Assembly: GCF_015265435.1 (NCBI RefSeq)
Contig: NZ_JABJWH010000037.1
Coordinates: forward strand, 1 to 64,000
Length of the DNA stretch: 64,000 bases
Direction of reading: 5' to 3'
From: Alloalcanivorax profundimaris
GTDB lineage: Bacteria > Pseudomonadota > Gammaproteobacteria > Pseudomonadales > Alcanivoracaceae
Both the position numbers and the translations under genes were made by a program. Below the pieces are notes generated by a model. That model saw only the letters and a list, made by a program, of their open reading frames with translations, was not told the origin of the DNA and searched no databases. Below are positions 1-8,443 of this stretch, piece by piece; positions within the stretch are counted from its first letter, which is position 1, and every line of letters starts with the position of its first letter.

Positions 1-251
1 GGCTCCTGGAGGGCTGCGTAGTCTCACACCTCCAGTCTTCCGGGTACGCCCCGAATGAACAACCTACTGAAAGGTCACAGCTAGTTACAAACCTTGTTCT
101 TTTCTTCTTGGCCGCGTTCCTATTCGCTGGACCAGAGGGAGGAGAATGGGTAAAAGCATATTTTGGCGGGGGTGGAGAATGGTTCTTAGGTGGCACAGCG
201 ATTTTGGCTGCATGTTATTTTCCTCTGGTCAGAAAATTAAGGGTGACTTGA
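1..251 (+). CDS. C-terminal part of an unknown membrane protein, cut by window edge
   Basis: A reading frame is open from base 3 to a TGA at 249-251 and has no start inside the window, so only the C-terminal 82 or so residues are visible. They include a hydrophobic stretch (LVLFFLAAFLFAG) and a second one (FLGGTAILAACYFPLV) ending in a basic tail, which suggests two membrane segments. I do not recognise the family. The strongly hydrophobic, low-complexity-free translation is the only support for coding. A short stop-free frame could also arise by chance. Confidence 0.45.
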   Translation, partial: LLEGCVVSHLQSSGYAPNEQPTERSQLVTNLVLFFLAAFLFAGPEGGEWVKAYFGGGGEWFLGGTAILAACYFPLVRKLRVT

Positions 252-326
252 TGTGTCTGAATGCTGTATCGAACCTAAAAATAAGCAGCAGATCGACCTT
301 CGGCGGCTGTGCTAAGCGTTGTCTTG

Positions 327-767
327 ATGATGAAACAGCAATCGCGATCTAAACCAAAGATTCCCCCCGAAGATAGGGTGGTCCTGTTCGACGGAGTTTG
401 TCGACTGTGCTCCTTTTGGGCTCGGTTCCTGATTAGGTTCGATAAAAAACGTCGGTTTAAGTTGGCTACCGTTCAGTCACCTGATGGCCAAGCGATTTTG
501 GAATCGCATGGTTTTTCAAAGGATTACTACAAAACTATGCTGCTTGTTGAAGGGGGCAACGTTTACACAAAGTCCTCTGCGTTTTTCAGAGTGATGTTTC
601 GGCTGCCGTGGCCATGGCCATTCGTCTGTATTGGCTGGGTTGTTCCCTCAGTCATTCGGGACTGGCTGTACGACCGTGTCGCTTTAAATCGTTACAAGCT
701 TTTTGGCCGCCATGAGGCTTGCGTGATTCCGGATAAAGACCATGAATCCAGGTTCCTGGGCGAGTAG
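327..767 (+). CDS. DCC-family thiol-disulfide oxidoreductase-like protein (DUF393)
   Basis: The protein has about 146 residues. Near the N-terminus it carries VVLFDGVCRLCSFW, the DGxCxLC signature that names the DCC (DUF393) family, followed by the usual FIRFDKKRRFKLATVQS segment. Family members are thought to be thioredoxin-like redox proteins, but their substrates are mostly unknown. Two ATGs in tandem (327, 330) precede a MMKQQSRSK start. An in-frame GTG at 309 is possible, but I prefer the ATG. No clear Shine-Dalgarno sequence is visible. The end overlaps the DoxX-like gene by 26 bases, so the two are probably co-transcribed. Confidence 0.82.
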   Translation: MMKQQSRSKPKIPPEDRVVLFDGVCRLCSFWARFLIRFDKKRRFKLATVQSPDGQAILESHGFSKDYYKTMLLVEGGNVYTKSSAFFRVMFRLPWPWPFVCIGWVVPSVIRDWLYDRVALNRYKLFGRHEACVIPDKDHESRFLGE

Positions 768-1152
768 TCCATCTTTTAGCTATGCAGTTTGCCGTGGCGC
801 TATCGCCTTTATTTGGTTCTATCATGGCTTGATCCCGAAACTGCTTTATCCCCACGAGGATGAACTGGCCATGAATGTGGCAGCTGGTTTTTCACCAGCT
901 GGCGCATTGCAGTTGGCAACCATCGGCGGCGTGCTGGAGATCGTCATGTCAATTGTTGTCTTGGTATTTTGGCGTCATCGATGGCCAATGGTGCTTACAG
1001 TGATTGCAATGATCGGTTTGCTGGCATTTGTGGCCCTGATGAAGCCCATATTGCTGGCGGCAGCTTTTAACCCTGTGTCAACGAATATTGCTACGGCTGC
1101 GCTTGCTATCGTTAGTTTGCACCTTCTGAATGTTATCGAGAGCGGTGGCTGA
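742..1152 (+). CDS. DoxX-like integral membrane protein
   Basis: A 136-residue hydrophobic protein with about four membrane segments. The first, AFIWFYHGLIPKLLYPHEDE, matches the YHGLxPKLL pattern typical of DoxX-like (DoxX_3) proteins. The start overlaps the upstream DCC-family gene, and this pairing of a membrane DoxX-like protein with a thiol-redox protein recurs in bacteria. A role in membrane redox or quinone chemistry is inferred from family membership only. Codon use and GC are lower than in the core genes to the right. Confidence 0.8.
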   Translation: MNPGSWASSPSFSYAVCRGAIAFIWFYHGLIPKLLYPHEDELAMNVAAGFSPAGALQLATIGGVLEIVMSIVVLVFWRHRWPMVLTVIAMIGLLAFVALMKPILLAAAFNPVSTNIATAALAIVSLHLLNVIESGG

Positions 1153-1172
1153 CAAGTGAATGAAGCCGACCG

Positions 1173-1395
1173 TGTAGCTCCCACCGTTTTGGTGGACACC
1201 TTCTCCTAACGCGAGGAGGTGGGCAATGCCCAGATACAAGCATTCGAGGAAGACCTGGCAGTACTCGTCGGATTTCGAGGTGAAGGCTGTCTAGCTGAGC
1301 CATCAAGCGAGGGTAGTGCCGGCAGGTCGTCGCGGGGCTGAATATTCATCCGATTATGTGTTGGTGGTCGCAGGAGTAGTACCGCGCAGGCGGTA
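1173..1395 (+). pseudogene. Decayed IS3-family transposase orfA remnant
   Basis: From the ATG at 1226 the translation starts MPRYKHSRKTWQYSSDFEVKAV and then meets a stop where IS3 OrfA proteins continue with QLS. After a frame change, VVAGLNIHPIMCWWSQE resembles the conserved LDIHPFMLSRWRKEY helix-turn-helix segment of OrfA. There are further stops, and nothing of OrfB follows. Bases 1173-1200, ending in TTTTGGTGGACACC, look like a typical IS3 terminal inverted repeat. The element is therefore an old, inactivated fragment. Its right end is not recognisable. Confidence 0.75.
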
Positions 1396-1540
1396 TTAGA
1401 CTGGATTCCCGAAAGCGCGTTGATGTGGTGAAAGAGGGAGAAGCCCACCACCATATAAGGAACTAGATGAGTTATATGGAATAAATCAGCCGGCGCCAAT
1501 TATTAATGGCGTTATGGCTTACGACAGAGAGAGAATAAAG

Positions 1541-1878
1541 ATGCCCGAATCAATCTATAAAGGAATGTTGGTCGTCGCCGCTCTTTTCTTCACGGCGTTC
1601 TTTACTGTGACCGTTTTGCCACCGCTTTTTGAGAAGCCCGATATATGGGGTGCGTTCGCGGCGGGGTTCGTGAACCCTTATTCGAGCGGCTATTCGACGG
1701 ATGTGCTTGTTTGCTGGGTCATCCTTGCTGTCTGGGTGGCTTATGAGGCCAAGGCCTATGAGGTTCGAAAGGGGTGGATTTGCCTGCTGCTTGGCATTGT
1801 GCCTGGGTGGCGGTCGGGTTTGCGCTGTATCTGCTGCTTCGAGCCAAGCAAATCCGGGAGTTCAAACCTGATACGTGA
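1541..1878 (+). pseudogene. DUF2834-family membrane protein, single-base frameshift
   Basis: Starting at ATG 1541 (AGAGAG upstream), the frame encodes a DUF2834-like protein with SSGYSTDVLVCWVILAVWV and EVRKGWICLLLGIVPG. At 1805-1807 the frame breaks. The family ending, VAVGFALYLLLRAKQIREFK, continues in the next frame to a TGA at 1876-1878. Adding one G to the GGG run at 1805-1807 restores about 112 residues, the normal size. As given, the original frame reads through unrelated sequence to 1930. This is either a true mutation or a homopolymer sequencing error. An upstream in-frame ATG at 1514 is less likely to be used. Confidence 0.72.
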
Positions 1879-1926
1879 CGATAGGCAGCTGCCCATACCC
1901 GCAAATCGCGGGCTTGAAGGCGAGGT

Positions 1927-2094
1927 TTAGCTGGTTCGGGTTTTCTTACGCCGGCGCTCTTTGAGGGAACGGTGGAAAGTCTGCTTCATTTCAATGCCAG
2001 CGGATTCTTTAGGCGTGAGCCCAAGAAAATCTTCGCAACCACCAATTTTCCAGCCGCTTTTCTCAAGCTTTCTGCGTTTACTTGTCTGCAGCAT
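1927..2094 (-). pseudogene. Truncated XRE-family antitoxin-like protein (N-terminal part only)
   Basis: A 55-codon frame on the minus strand begins MLQTSKRRKLEKSGWKIG and continues CEDFLGLTPKESAGIEMK. This is the N-terminal module of HTH proteins annotated as XRE/HigA-like antitoxins (KLEAAGWKVG...EFLGLSPEE). It stops after KERRRKKTRTS, exactly where the family continues into the helix-turn-helix (LTQxxLA). A good AGGAG lies 5 bases before the second of two ATGs (2094), so the start is intact while the DNA-binding half is missing. No partner toxin is visible. It is probably non-functional. Confidence 0.6.
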
Positions 2095-2132
2095 CATAGC
2101 TCCTGAATGTAGTTCGACTTATACCCTTTAGG

Positions 2133-2798
2133 CTAGGCCGCGTAGCGCTTGGCTACCGCTCTGAGCACGATGCGGCACTGGTTGTCGCCGTATTCGCGGA
2201 TGTCGGCGGCGGCTTGCTCGGGGTTGCGGCCGAGGACGTTCTCCAGCAGGCGCTGGAAGATGCGTAGGGAGCCGTCGAATTCCGTGGTTTCTTCCTGCAG
2301 GGCGATGTAGGAGAAGCGCTTGAGCAGGGGGACCAGGTCCTCGATGTCGGCGGCCAGGTAGCTGTTGTTGGCGAACCGGCGGGTGGCGAGCTCCACGAAG
2401 CGGAAGGCCACCTGGTGGGCGCCGGGCATGTCGTCGGCCTGATAGTGGCGCTCCAGTTCCGGCAGCATGGCGGCCAGGTCTTCGATCTGGCCGGGTTGCC
2501 AGTCCCGGGCGGCGCGGGCGGCCATGTGCGAGAGCAACAGGAACAGGAAGTCGTAGAGGTCGCGGACCTGGCTTTCGGTGACCTCGCAGACCCGTGCGCC
2601 CCGGCGCGGTTGCAGTTCGATCAGGTGCCGCTTTTCCAGCAGCCTGAAGGCCTCCCGGAGTGAGTTAGTGCTCACATCCAGGCTTTTCGCCAGTTCCGCT
2701 TCGGGCAGCTTTTCTCCCGGGGCCAGTTCCCCGCGAATGATCCGTTCCGCCAGATGTTCGGCGATCTGCTCGCTCAAACTCACCGCTTTCAGCGACAT
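2133..2798 (-). CDS. GntR/FCD-family transcriptional regulator, divergent from alkB
   Basis: 221 residues. An N-terminal winged helix of GntR type (LSEQIAEHLAERIIRGELAPGEKLPEAELA, then STNSLREAFRLLEKRHLIE) occupies about residues 5-75. It is followed by an all-helical FCD ligand-binding domain with the LYDFLFLLLSHMAARAA start. A GGAGGA precedes the ATG. The gene is divergent from the alkane monooxygenase with a 196-base intergenic region, the arrangement known for alkB2 in Alcanivorax. It is probably the local regulator of alkB, possibly sensing a fatty acid or alkane-derived compound. The ligand is unknown. Confidence 0.88.
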   Translation of the reverse strand: MSLKAVSLSEQIAEHLAERIIRGELAPGEKLPEAELAKSLDVSTNSLREAFRLLEKRHLIELQPRRGARVCEVTESQVRDLYDFLFLLLSHMAARAARDWQPGQIEDLAAMLPELERHYQADDMPGAHQVAFRFVELATRRFANNSYLAADIEDLVPLLKRFSYIALQEETTEFDGSLRIFQRLLENVLGRNPEQAAADIREYGDNQCRIVLRAVAKRYAA

Positions 2799-2853
2799 CC
2801 TGACTCCTCCTTCGTTGAGCCGCCATTATCCGCCTCCGGTGATCCTGTGTCAC

Positions 2854-2893
2854 GAATTGAGTTGTTTGACAATTCAAGAAACCCTGCTAATGT
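2854..2893 (+). promoter_or_regulatory. Candidate alkB promoter with overlapping inverted repeat
   Basis: An inverted repeat GAATTG (2854-2859) / CAATTC (2870-2875) overlaps a consensus -35 box TTGACA (2866-2871). A plausible -10 TAATGT lies at 2888-2893, 16 bases downstream. The transcript would have a leader of about 100 bases before alkB. The dyad over the -35 box is where a repressor such as the divergent GntR protein could bind. This is prediction from sequence only. Confidence 0.5.
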
Positions 2894-2994
2894 TGCCATC
2901 GAGGACTGACAAAGTCATGGGAGACCCGCGTCCGTCATTCCACGAAAACAGGACGCACCGATTGCCCCCGGCGTACCGGGGAGGAGGCCAAACG

Positions 2995-4143
2995 ATGTTC
3001 GCCAAGATGCATTCCGACACCATGCTGAAAATAAAAAAATGGGGATATCTGGGGTTCTGGGCCCTGGTTCTGCCGCTGCTGCCGTTCAGTGCCCTGGTGG
3101 GCCGGGAGGCCGGCACCCAGGATTACTGGGCCTGGTTCATCTACTTCGTGGTGTTCGGCATCATTCCGGTGCTGGACTATCTGATCGGCAAGGACCCCTC
3201 CAACCCGGACGAACAGGTGCAGGTGCCCTCGCTCAGCCAGGAGCGTTTCTACACCGGGTCCCTGTTCTTGATGGGGTTCGTTTGGTTGGGCGCGCTGTTT
3301 TTCGGCGGCTGGGTGTTCGTGAACAACGACTATTCCTGGCTGGGCAAGCTGGGCTGGATCGTGTCCATGGGCACCGTGGGTGGCATCATCGCCATTAATC
3401 TGGGCCACGAGTTCGTGCACAAGGACCCCAAGGCGGAAAACTGGATGGGCGGTCTGCTGTTGTCGTCGGTGACCTATGCGGGATTCAAGGTGGAGCACGT
3501 GCGCGGCCACCATGTGCATGTGTCCACGCCGGAGGACGCGTCTTCCTCGCAGTACAACCAGGGGCTCTATGCGTTCCTGCCCCACGCGTTCAAGCACAAC
3601 TTCCTGAACGCCTGGCGGCTGGAGAAGCAGTACCTGGAGCGCAAGGGCAAGAAGAACCTGAGCGTCCACAATGAGCTGATCTGGTGGTACGGCATCTCGG
3701 CTCTGTTCGCGGTGGCCTTTGGCGTGCTGTTCGGCTGGCAGGGCGTGTTGTTCTTCTGCGCCCAGAGTTTCGTCGCCGCCTTCACCCTGGAAGTGATCAA
3801 CTACATCGAGCACTACGGCCTGCACCGCCGGGTCAAGGACAACGGCCGCTATGAGCGGGTGACGCCGGCGCACAGCTGGAACTCCAACTACCTGCTCACC
3901 AACCTGGCGTTGTTCCAGCTGCAGCGCCACAGCGACCACCACGCCTACGCCAAGCGTCGTTATCAGGTGCTGCGCCACTATGAAGAGAGCCCGCAGCTGC
4001 CCGGCGGTTACGCGGCCATGTACGTGCTGGCGCTGTTTCCGCCGCTGTGGAAGAAGGTGATGAACCCGCGGGTGGAAGCCTACTACGAGGGCGAGATGGA
4101 CCAGCTGTTCCGCGACAGCCGCCGGGTCAACAACATCGCCTGA
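2995..4143 (+). CDS. alkB2: Alkane 1-monooxygenase (AlkB-type membrane di-iron hydroxylase)
   Basis: 382 residues. It hydroxylates the terminal carbon of medium-chain n-alkanes in the cytoplasmic membrane, using rubredoxin-delivered electrons. All histidine boxes are present: HEFVHK (about 138-143), EHVRGHH (167-173) and LQRHSDHHA (309-317), plus the AlkB signature NYIEHYG (269-275). Several hydrophobic segments precede and separate them. The ATG at 2995 follows GGGGAGGAGG. A longer open frame upstream has no ribosome site and is ignored. No rubredoxin or rubredoxin reductase gene is adjacent. The divergent GntR gene argues for the alkB2 type, though the number is inferred from context. Confidence 0.95.
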   Translation: MFAKMHSDTMLKIKKWGYLGFWALVLPLLPFSALVGREAGTQDYWAWFIYFVVFGIIPVLDYLIGKDPSNPDEQVQVPSLSQERFYTGSLFLMGFVWLGALFFGGWVFVNNDYSWLGKLGWIVSMGTVGGIIAINLGHEFVHKDPKAENWMGGLLLSSVTYAGFKVEHVRGHHVHVSTPEDASSSQYNQGLYAFLPHAFKHNFLNAWRLEKQYLERKGKKNLSVHNELIWWYGISALFAVAFGVLFGWQGVLFFCAQSFVAAFTLEVINYIEHYGLHRRVKDNGRYERVTPAHSWNSNYLLTNLALFQLQRHSDHHAYAKRRYQVLRHYEESPQLPGGYAAMYVLALFPPLWKKVMNPRVEAYYEGEMDQLFRDSRRVNNIA

Positions 4144-4173
4144 TTCGGTATCGGGCCCCGGGGGAGGAGATGT

Positions 4174-4255
4174 TGTAGGAGCGACTGGGCGGCATTCCGC
4201 TTTAGTCGCGATGCCGTCGGCACGGCCTTTGATCGCGACTGAAGTCGCTCCTACA
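4174..4255. repeat. REP-like palindromic intergenic repeat, copy 1
   Basis: The left end reads TGTAGGAGCGACT and the right end AGTCGCTCCTACA, with internal TAGTCGCGA and TCGCGACTGA. The outer arms are complementary. The same element in tighter form lies at 15777-15851. It sits between the convergent alkB and trkH genes. Such GTAGGAGCG palindromes are widespread as REP/BIME-type repeats in pseudomonads. It may also work as a bidirectional terminator. Confidence 0.75.
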
Positions 4256-4277
4256 GTCCTACGGCCCTAGCCGGTTC

Positions 4278-5729
4278 CTATTGCTTCCAGAACAGGGGCG
4301 TGAAGAGCACCAGGAAGGTGAAGATCTCCAGGCGGCCGAGCAGCATCAGCAGGGTCATCATCCATTTGGCTTCCGGGGTGATGTTGGCGAAGCCGCCGCC
4401 CACCTGGCCGATGCCCACGCCCAGGTTGTTCATGGAGGCGGCCACGGCGCTCACCGCCGTGGTCAGGTCCATGCCGGTGACCGTGAACAGCAGGGTGAAG
4501 ATCACCGCGATGGTGATGTAGACCCCCACGAACCCCCACACCGCCTGCAGCACCCGGTCGTTGACCACGTGCTTGCCGAAGCGCAGGGCGAAGATGCCGT
4601 TCGGGTAGATCAGGCGGCGCAGTTCGCGGAGGCTGTGGCGGGCGATCAGGGCGGCGCGCACCACTTTCATGCCCGCCGCCGTGGAGCCGGCGCAGCCGCC
4701 GATAAAGCTGGTGAAGATCAGCAGATAGGGGATGTAACCGGGCCAGGCGGCGGCGTTGGTGCTGGTCAGGCCGGTGCCGGTGCCGAAGGAGGCCACCTGG
4801 AAGGCGGCGTGCCGGGCGGCCTGGTCCGGGTGGTCGTGAATGTGGAAGAACATCAGGCCGATGCCCACCAGGGCGATGTACATCAGCATCAGCCCCATGA
4901 AGAAGCGGAACTCCGGATCCTGCACGTAGGTGAGCAGGGAGCGGCCCCGCCAGGCGGCGAAATGCAGCGCGAAGTTCATGCCGCCGATCAGCATGAAGAT
5001 CACCCCCACCCAGTCGATGGCGGCCTTGTCCCAGTAGGCCATGGAGGCGTCGTGGGTGGAGAAGCCGCCGGTGGAGACGGTGCTGAAGCTGTGGCAGATG
5101 GCATCGAACAGGCTCATGCCGGCGGCCCAGTAGGCCAGGGCGCAGGCCACGGTGATCGCCAGGTACACGTACCACAGGGCCTTGGCGGTTTCGGCGATGC
5201 GCGGCGTGAGCTTGGCCTCCTTCATGGGGCCGGGAATCTCCGCCTTGTAGAGCTGCATGCCGCCGATGCCCAGCATCGGCAGGATCGCCACCGCCAGCAC
5301 GATCACGCCCATGCCGCCCAGCCACTGAAGCTGCTGGCGGTAGAACAGCATTGATTTGGGCAGCTCGTCGATGCCGGACAAAATGGTGGCGCCGGTGGTG
5401 GTCAGGCCGGACACGGACTCGAACACGGCGTCGGTGAAGCCCACCGGCACGGCGTCGGAAATCAGCATCGGCAGCGCGCCGATCACCCCCAGTACCGACC
5501 AGAACAGGGTCACCACCAGGAAGCCGTCGCGGGCCTGCAGCTCCGCCCGCTGGCGGAAGAACGGCAGCCACAGCATCAGGCCCAGCAGCATGGAAATCGA
5601 AAACGAGGTGAGGAAGGGCCCTTCGCTGCCGTCGCCGTAATAGAACGCCACCGCCACCGGGGGCATCATGGTGAAGCTGAACACCACCAGCAGCAGGCCG
5701 AGGATTTTCGAGATCAGCGCGAAGTGCAT
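4278..5729 (-). CDS. trkH: Trk-type potassium uptake protein TrkH
   Basis: 483 residues with about ten to twelve membrane segments. The pore-loop motifs of the TrkH/Ktr superfamily are visible: SVSGLTTTGATIL, HSFSTVSTGGFST, TGTGLTSTNAA and ASMNNLGVGIG. It forms the K+-translocating subunit that works with the cytoplasmic NAD-binding TrkA encoded just upstream, with only 9 bases between the genes. The start is the ATG nearest the trkA stop. Size and order (trkH next to trkA-rsmB-fmt-def) are those of related gammaproteobacteria. Confidence 0.95.
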   Translation of the reverse strand: MHFALISKILGLLLVVFSFTMMPPVAVAFYYGDGSEGPFLTSFSISMLLGLMLWLPFFRQRAELQARDGFLVVTLFWSVLGVIGALPMLISDAVPVGFTDAVFESVSGLTTTGATILSGIDELPKSMLFYRQQLQWLGGMGVIVLAVAILPMLGIGGMQLYKAEIPGPMKEAKLTPRIAETAKALWYVYLAITVACALAYWAAGMSLFDAICHSFSTVSTGGFSTHDASMAYWDKAAIDWVGVIFMLIGGMNFALHFAAWRGRSLLTYVQDPEFRFFMGLMLMYIALVGIGLMFFHIHDHPDQAARHAAFQVASFGTGTGLTSTNAAAWPGYIPYLLIFTSFIGGCAGSTAAGMKVVRAALIARHSLRELRRLIYPNGIFALRFGKHVVNDRVLQAVWGFVGVYITIAVIFTLLFTVTGMDLTTAVSAVAASMNNLGVGIGQVGGGFANITPEAKWMMTLLMLLGRLEIFTFLVLFTPLFWKQ

Positions 5730-5738
5730 CCCGGCGTC

Positions 5739-7115
5739 CTAGAAGAAGGTGAACCCGACCTGGAACAGTTTTTCCACGTCCCGGGTGCGGCGTTTGTCGA
5801 TCAGGAACAGAATCACGTGGTCGTTGGGCTCGATTACCAGGTCATCGTGGGCGATCAGCACCTTCTCGCCGCGCACGATGGCGCCGATGGTGGTGCCCTC
5901 CGGCAGGTCGATGTCCTCGATGGCGCGGCCCACCACCTTGGAGGACTTGGCGTCGCCGTGGGCGATCGCCTCGATGGCTTCCGCCGCGCCCCGGCGCAGG
6001 GAGTAGACGTTGACCACGTCGCCCCGGCGCACATGGGTGAGCAGGCTGCCGATGGTGGACTGCTGCGGCGAGATGGCGATGTCGATGTCGTGGCCCTGCA
6101 CCAGATCCACGTAGGCCGGGTTGGCGATCAGCGTCATCACCTTGCGCGCGCCCAGGCGCTTGGCCAGCAGCGAGGCCATGATGTTGGCCTCGTCGTCGTT
6201 GGTGAGCGCGCAGAACACGTCGGTGTTCTCGATGTTGGCCTTGAGCAGCTCGTCCCGGTCGGTGCCCAGGCCCTGCAGCACCACGGTGTGATTGAGCCGC
6301 TCGCCCAGCCACTCGGCGCGCTTCGGCGAGCGCTCGATGATCTTCACGTTGTAGCGGTGCTGGATGCTCTTGGCCAGGCGGTAGCCGATGTTGCCGCCGC
6401 CGGCGATCACGATGCGCTTGTAGTTGTGCTCCAGGCGGCGCAGCTCGCTCATCACCGCGCGGATGTCGTTCTTGGCGGCGATGAAGAACACCTCGTCGTC
6501 CGCCTCGATCACCGTGTTGCCTTCCGGAATGATCGGCCGGTTGCGGCGGAAGATGGCCGCCACCCGGGTGTCCACGTTGGGCATGTGCTTGCGCAGTTCG
6601 CGCAGCTCGTTGCCCACCAGCGGGCCGCCGTAATAAGCGCGCACCGCCACCAGCTGCACCCGGCCGGTGGCGAAGTTCACCACCTGCAGGGCGCCCGGGT
6701 GTTCGATCAGGCGCTTGATGTAGTCGGTGACCACCTGCTCCGGGCTGATGATCACGTCGATGGGAATGGCGCTTTCGTTGAACAGCTTGTCGGCGCGGCT
6801 GGTGTAGTAGGCGGTGCGGATGCGGGCGATCTTGGTGGGGGTGCGGAACAGGGTGTAGGCCACCTGGCAGGCGACCATGTTCACTTCGTCGGAGTTGGTC
6901 ACCGCGATCAGCATGTCGGCGTCTTCGGCGCCGGCGTCCTTGAGCACCCAGGGGTAACAGCCCATCCCCTGCACGGTGCCGATGTCGAGGCGGTCGCCCA
7001 GTTCCCGCAGCCGTTCGCCGTCGATGTCGATGACGGTGATGTCGTTGCGTTCCCCCGCCAGGTTCTCCGCCAGGGTGCCGCCGACCTGGCCGGCCCCCAG
7101 AATGATGATCTTCAT
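5739..7115 (-). CDS. trkA: Trk system potassium transporter TrkA
   Basis: 458 residues with two tandem Rossmann (RCK-N) and RCK-C units. The first opens [19 protein letters not shown] and the second [16 protein letters not shown] at about residue 230. Both are GxGxxG NAD-binding turns. It is the regulatory subunit that gates TrkH. The ATG overlaps the rsmB stop (ATGA), so trkA is translationally coupled to rsmB, and trkH follows in the same operon. Confidence 0.96.
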   Translation of the reverse strand: MKIIILGAGQVGGTLAENLAGERNDITVIDIDGERLRELGDRLDIGTVQGMGCYPWVLKDAGAEDADMLIAVTNSDEVNMVACQVAYTLFRTPTKIARIRTAYYTSRADKLFNESAIPIDVIISPEQVVTDYIKRLIEHPGALQVVNFATGRVQLVAVRAYYGGPLVGNELRELRKHMPNVDTRVAAIFRRNRPIIPEGNTVIEADDEVFFIAAKNDIRAVMSELRRLEHNYKRIVIAGGGNIGYRLAKSIQHRYNVKIIERSPKRAEWLGERLNHTVVLQGLGTDRDELLKANIENTDVFCALTNDDEANIMASLLAKRLGARKVMTLIANPAYVDLVQGHDIDIAISPQQSTIGSLLTHVRRGDVVNVYSLRRGAAEAIEAIAHGDAKSSKVVGRAIEDIDLPEGTTIGAIVRGEKVLIAHDDLVIEPNDHVILFLIDKRRTRDVEKLFQVGFTFF

Positions 7116-8443
7116 CGATCGCCTTTTTGTTCGTCAGGCGCCGGCGCTTCGTGCTTGCGCAGGCAAGCCAGGTAAAAGCCGTCCGGCCCGTCCTCGCGGG
7201 GCAGCAGTTGCCAGCCCGCCGCCACCGCCGGCGCCGCGGGCGGTCGCTCGGTGAGGTCGGCGGCGTCCGGCGTGCGCGCCAGGAACGCCGCCACCTGGCG
7301 GTCGTTCTCCTCGCGCAGCACCGAGCAGGTGGCGTACACCAGCCGGCCGCCGGGCCGCAGAAGCGGCCATAGTGCATCCAGCATGCGCGCTTGTAAATCC
7401 ACCAGCGGCGGCAGGTCGGCCCGGCGCCGGTGCCATTTCACGTCCGGCTGGCGGCGCAGGATGCCGGTGGCCGAGCAGGGCGCGTCCAGCAGGATGGCGT
7501 CGAAGGGCTCGCAGTCCCACCAGCCCGACGGCTCGGCGGCGTCGCCGACCCGGGGCTCGGCGCTCACGCCCAGCCGCGCCAGGGTCTCGCGCACCCGCTC
7601 CAGGCGCTCGGCCACCCGGTCCAGAGCCACCACCCGCGCCTCGGGGAAGGCTTCCAGGATCTGGCCGGTCTTGCCGCCGGGGGCGGCGCAGGCGTCCAGC
7701 ACCCGGCCGCCGGGCGGCACCGCCAGGCGTTCCGCCGGCAGTTGCGCCGCTTCGTCCTGCACCGAGAAGTCGCCGATGTCGAAGCCGGGCAGCGCGGTCA
7801 CCGACCGGGGCGGCGTCAGGTAGAGGCTCCAGGGCGCCAGCTCGCCGGGCCGGGCGCCCTCGCCCAGCGCCGCCAGGGCCTGTTCGCGGCTGTGCCGTTG
7901 GCGGTTCACGCGCAGGGTGAACGGCGGCGGCGTCAGGCTGGCCCGGGCCAGCGCGTCGGCCTGCTCCGGCCAGTCCTCCTGGAGCTGGCGCCACAGCCAG
8001 TCCGGCAGGGAGGTGGCCACCGCCGGCGCATAGCCGGCGAAGGCGGTGGCCGCGTCCAGGCGGCCGGCCTTGCGCAGCACCGCGTTGGTCAGGCCGCTGG
8101 CCCAGCCGGCCTTGAGGCGCCGGCACAGGTCCGGGTAGGCGTTCACCACGGCGTGCTGGGGGCGGTCCGTGAACCACAGCTCGTAGAGGCCGCACAGCAG
8201 CGCCAGGCGCACCGGCTGGGCCTTCGCCTTGATGGGCTTGTCGAGCTGGTCGTTGAGCCATTGATTGAGCGGGCGCAGGTAGCGGCACACGCCGAAACAC
8301 AGGTCGCGGGTGAGGCCGCCGGCGCTGCCGTCGGGGACGCCGCGGCGCAGCACTTCGCGCAGGCTGGCGCCGTCGCCCTGGCCGGGCAGCACGCGGTTGA
8401 GGGCGCGCACCGCCGCCAGGCGGGGATCCGGGCTTTCAGCCAA
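7112..8443 (-). CDS. rsmB: 16S rRNA (cytosine(967)-C(5))-methyltransferase RsmB
   Basis: An N-terminal NusB-like domain ([14 protein letters not shown] onward) is followed by a SAM-dependent methyltransferase domain with [15 protein letters not shown]. The two catalytic cysteines lie in [18 protein letters not shown] and [11 protein letters not shown]. The protein methylates C967 of 16S rRNA. I choose the TTG at 8443: CAGGAG lies 6 bases upstream and the start overlaps the fmt stop (TTGGCTGA). An ATG at 8479 inside fmt gives a 12-residue extension (MAIPICSNQEPS) that does not look like the family N-terminus. Predicted length is 443 residues. Confidence 0.94.
   Translation of the reverse strand: MAESPDPRLAAVRALNRVLPGQGDGASLREVLRRGVPDGSAGGLTRDLCFGVCRYLRPLNQWLNDQLDKPIKAKAQPVRLALLCGLYELWFTDRPQHAVVNAYPDLCRRLKAGWASGLTNAVLRKAGRLDAATAFAGYAPAVATSLPDWLWRQLQEDWPEQADALARASLTPPPFTLRVNRQRHSREQALAALGEGARPGELAPWSLYLTPPRSVTALPGFDIGDFSVQDEAAQLPAERLAVPPGGRVLDACAAPGGKTGQILEAFPEARVVALDRVAERLERVRETLARLGVSAEPRVGDAAEPSGWWDCEPFDAILLDAPCSATGILRRQPDVKWHRRRADLPPLVDLQARMLDALWPLLRPGGRLVYATCSVLREENDRQVAAFLARTPDAADLTERPPAAPAVAAGWQLLPREDGPDGFYLACLRKHEAPAPDEQKGDR

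Noticed and set aside
146-352. 68-codon frame near the left edge
   Set aside because: It overlaps the more protein-like hydrophobic frame ending at 251 and has a random-looking translation.
2578-2994. N-terminal extension of alkB across the promoter region
   Set aside because: It would run through the gntR gene and the divergent promoter. The GGAGG-led ATG at 2995 gives the normal AlkB start.
5724-7175. Long open frame antisense to trkA, rich in His, Val and Ala
   Set aside because: Low-complexity translation without any family motif, fully overlapped by a clear trkA on the other strand. Typical of high-GC antisense frames.
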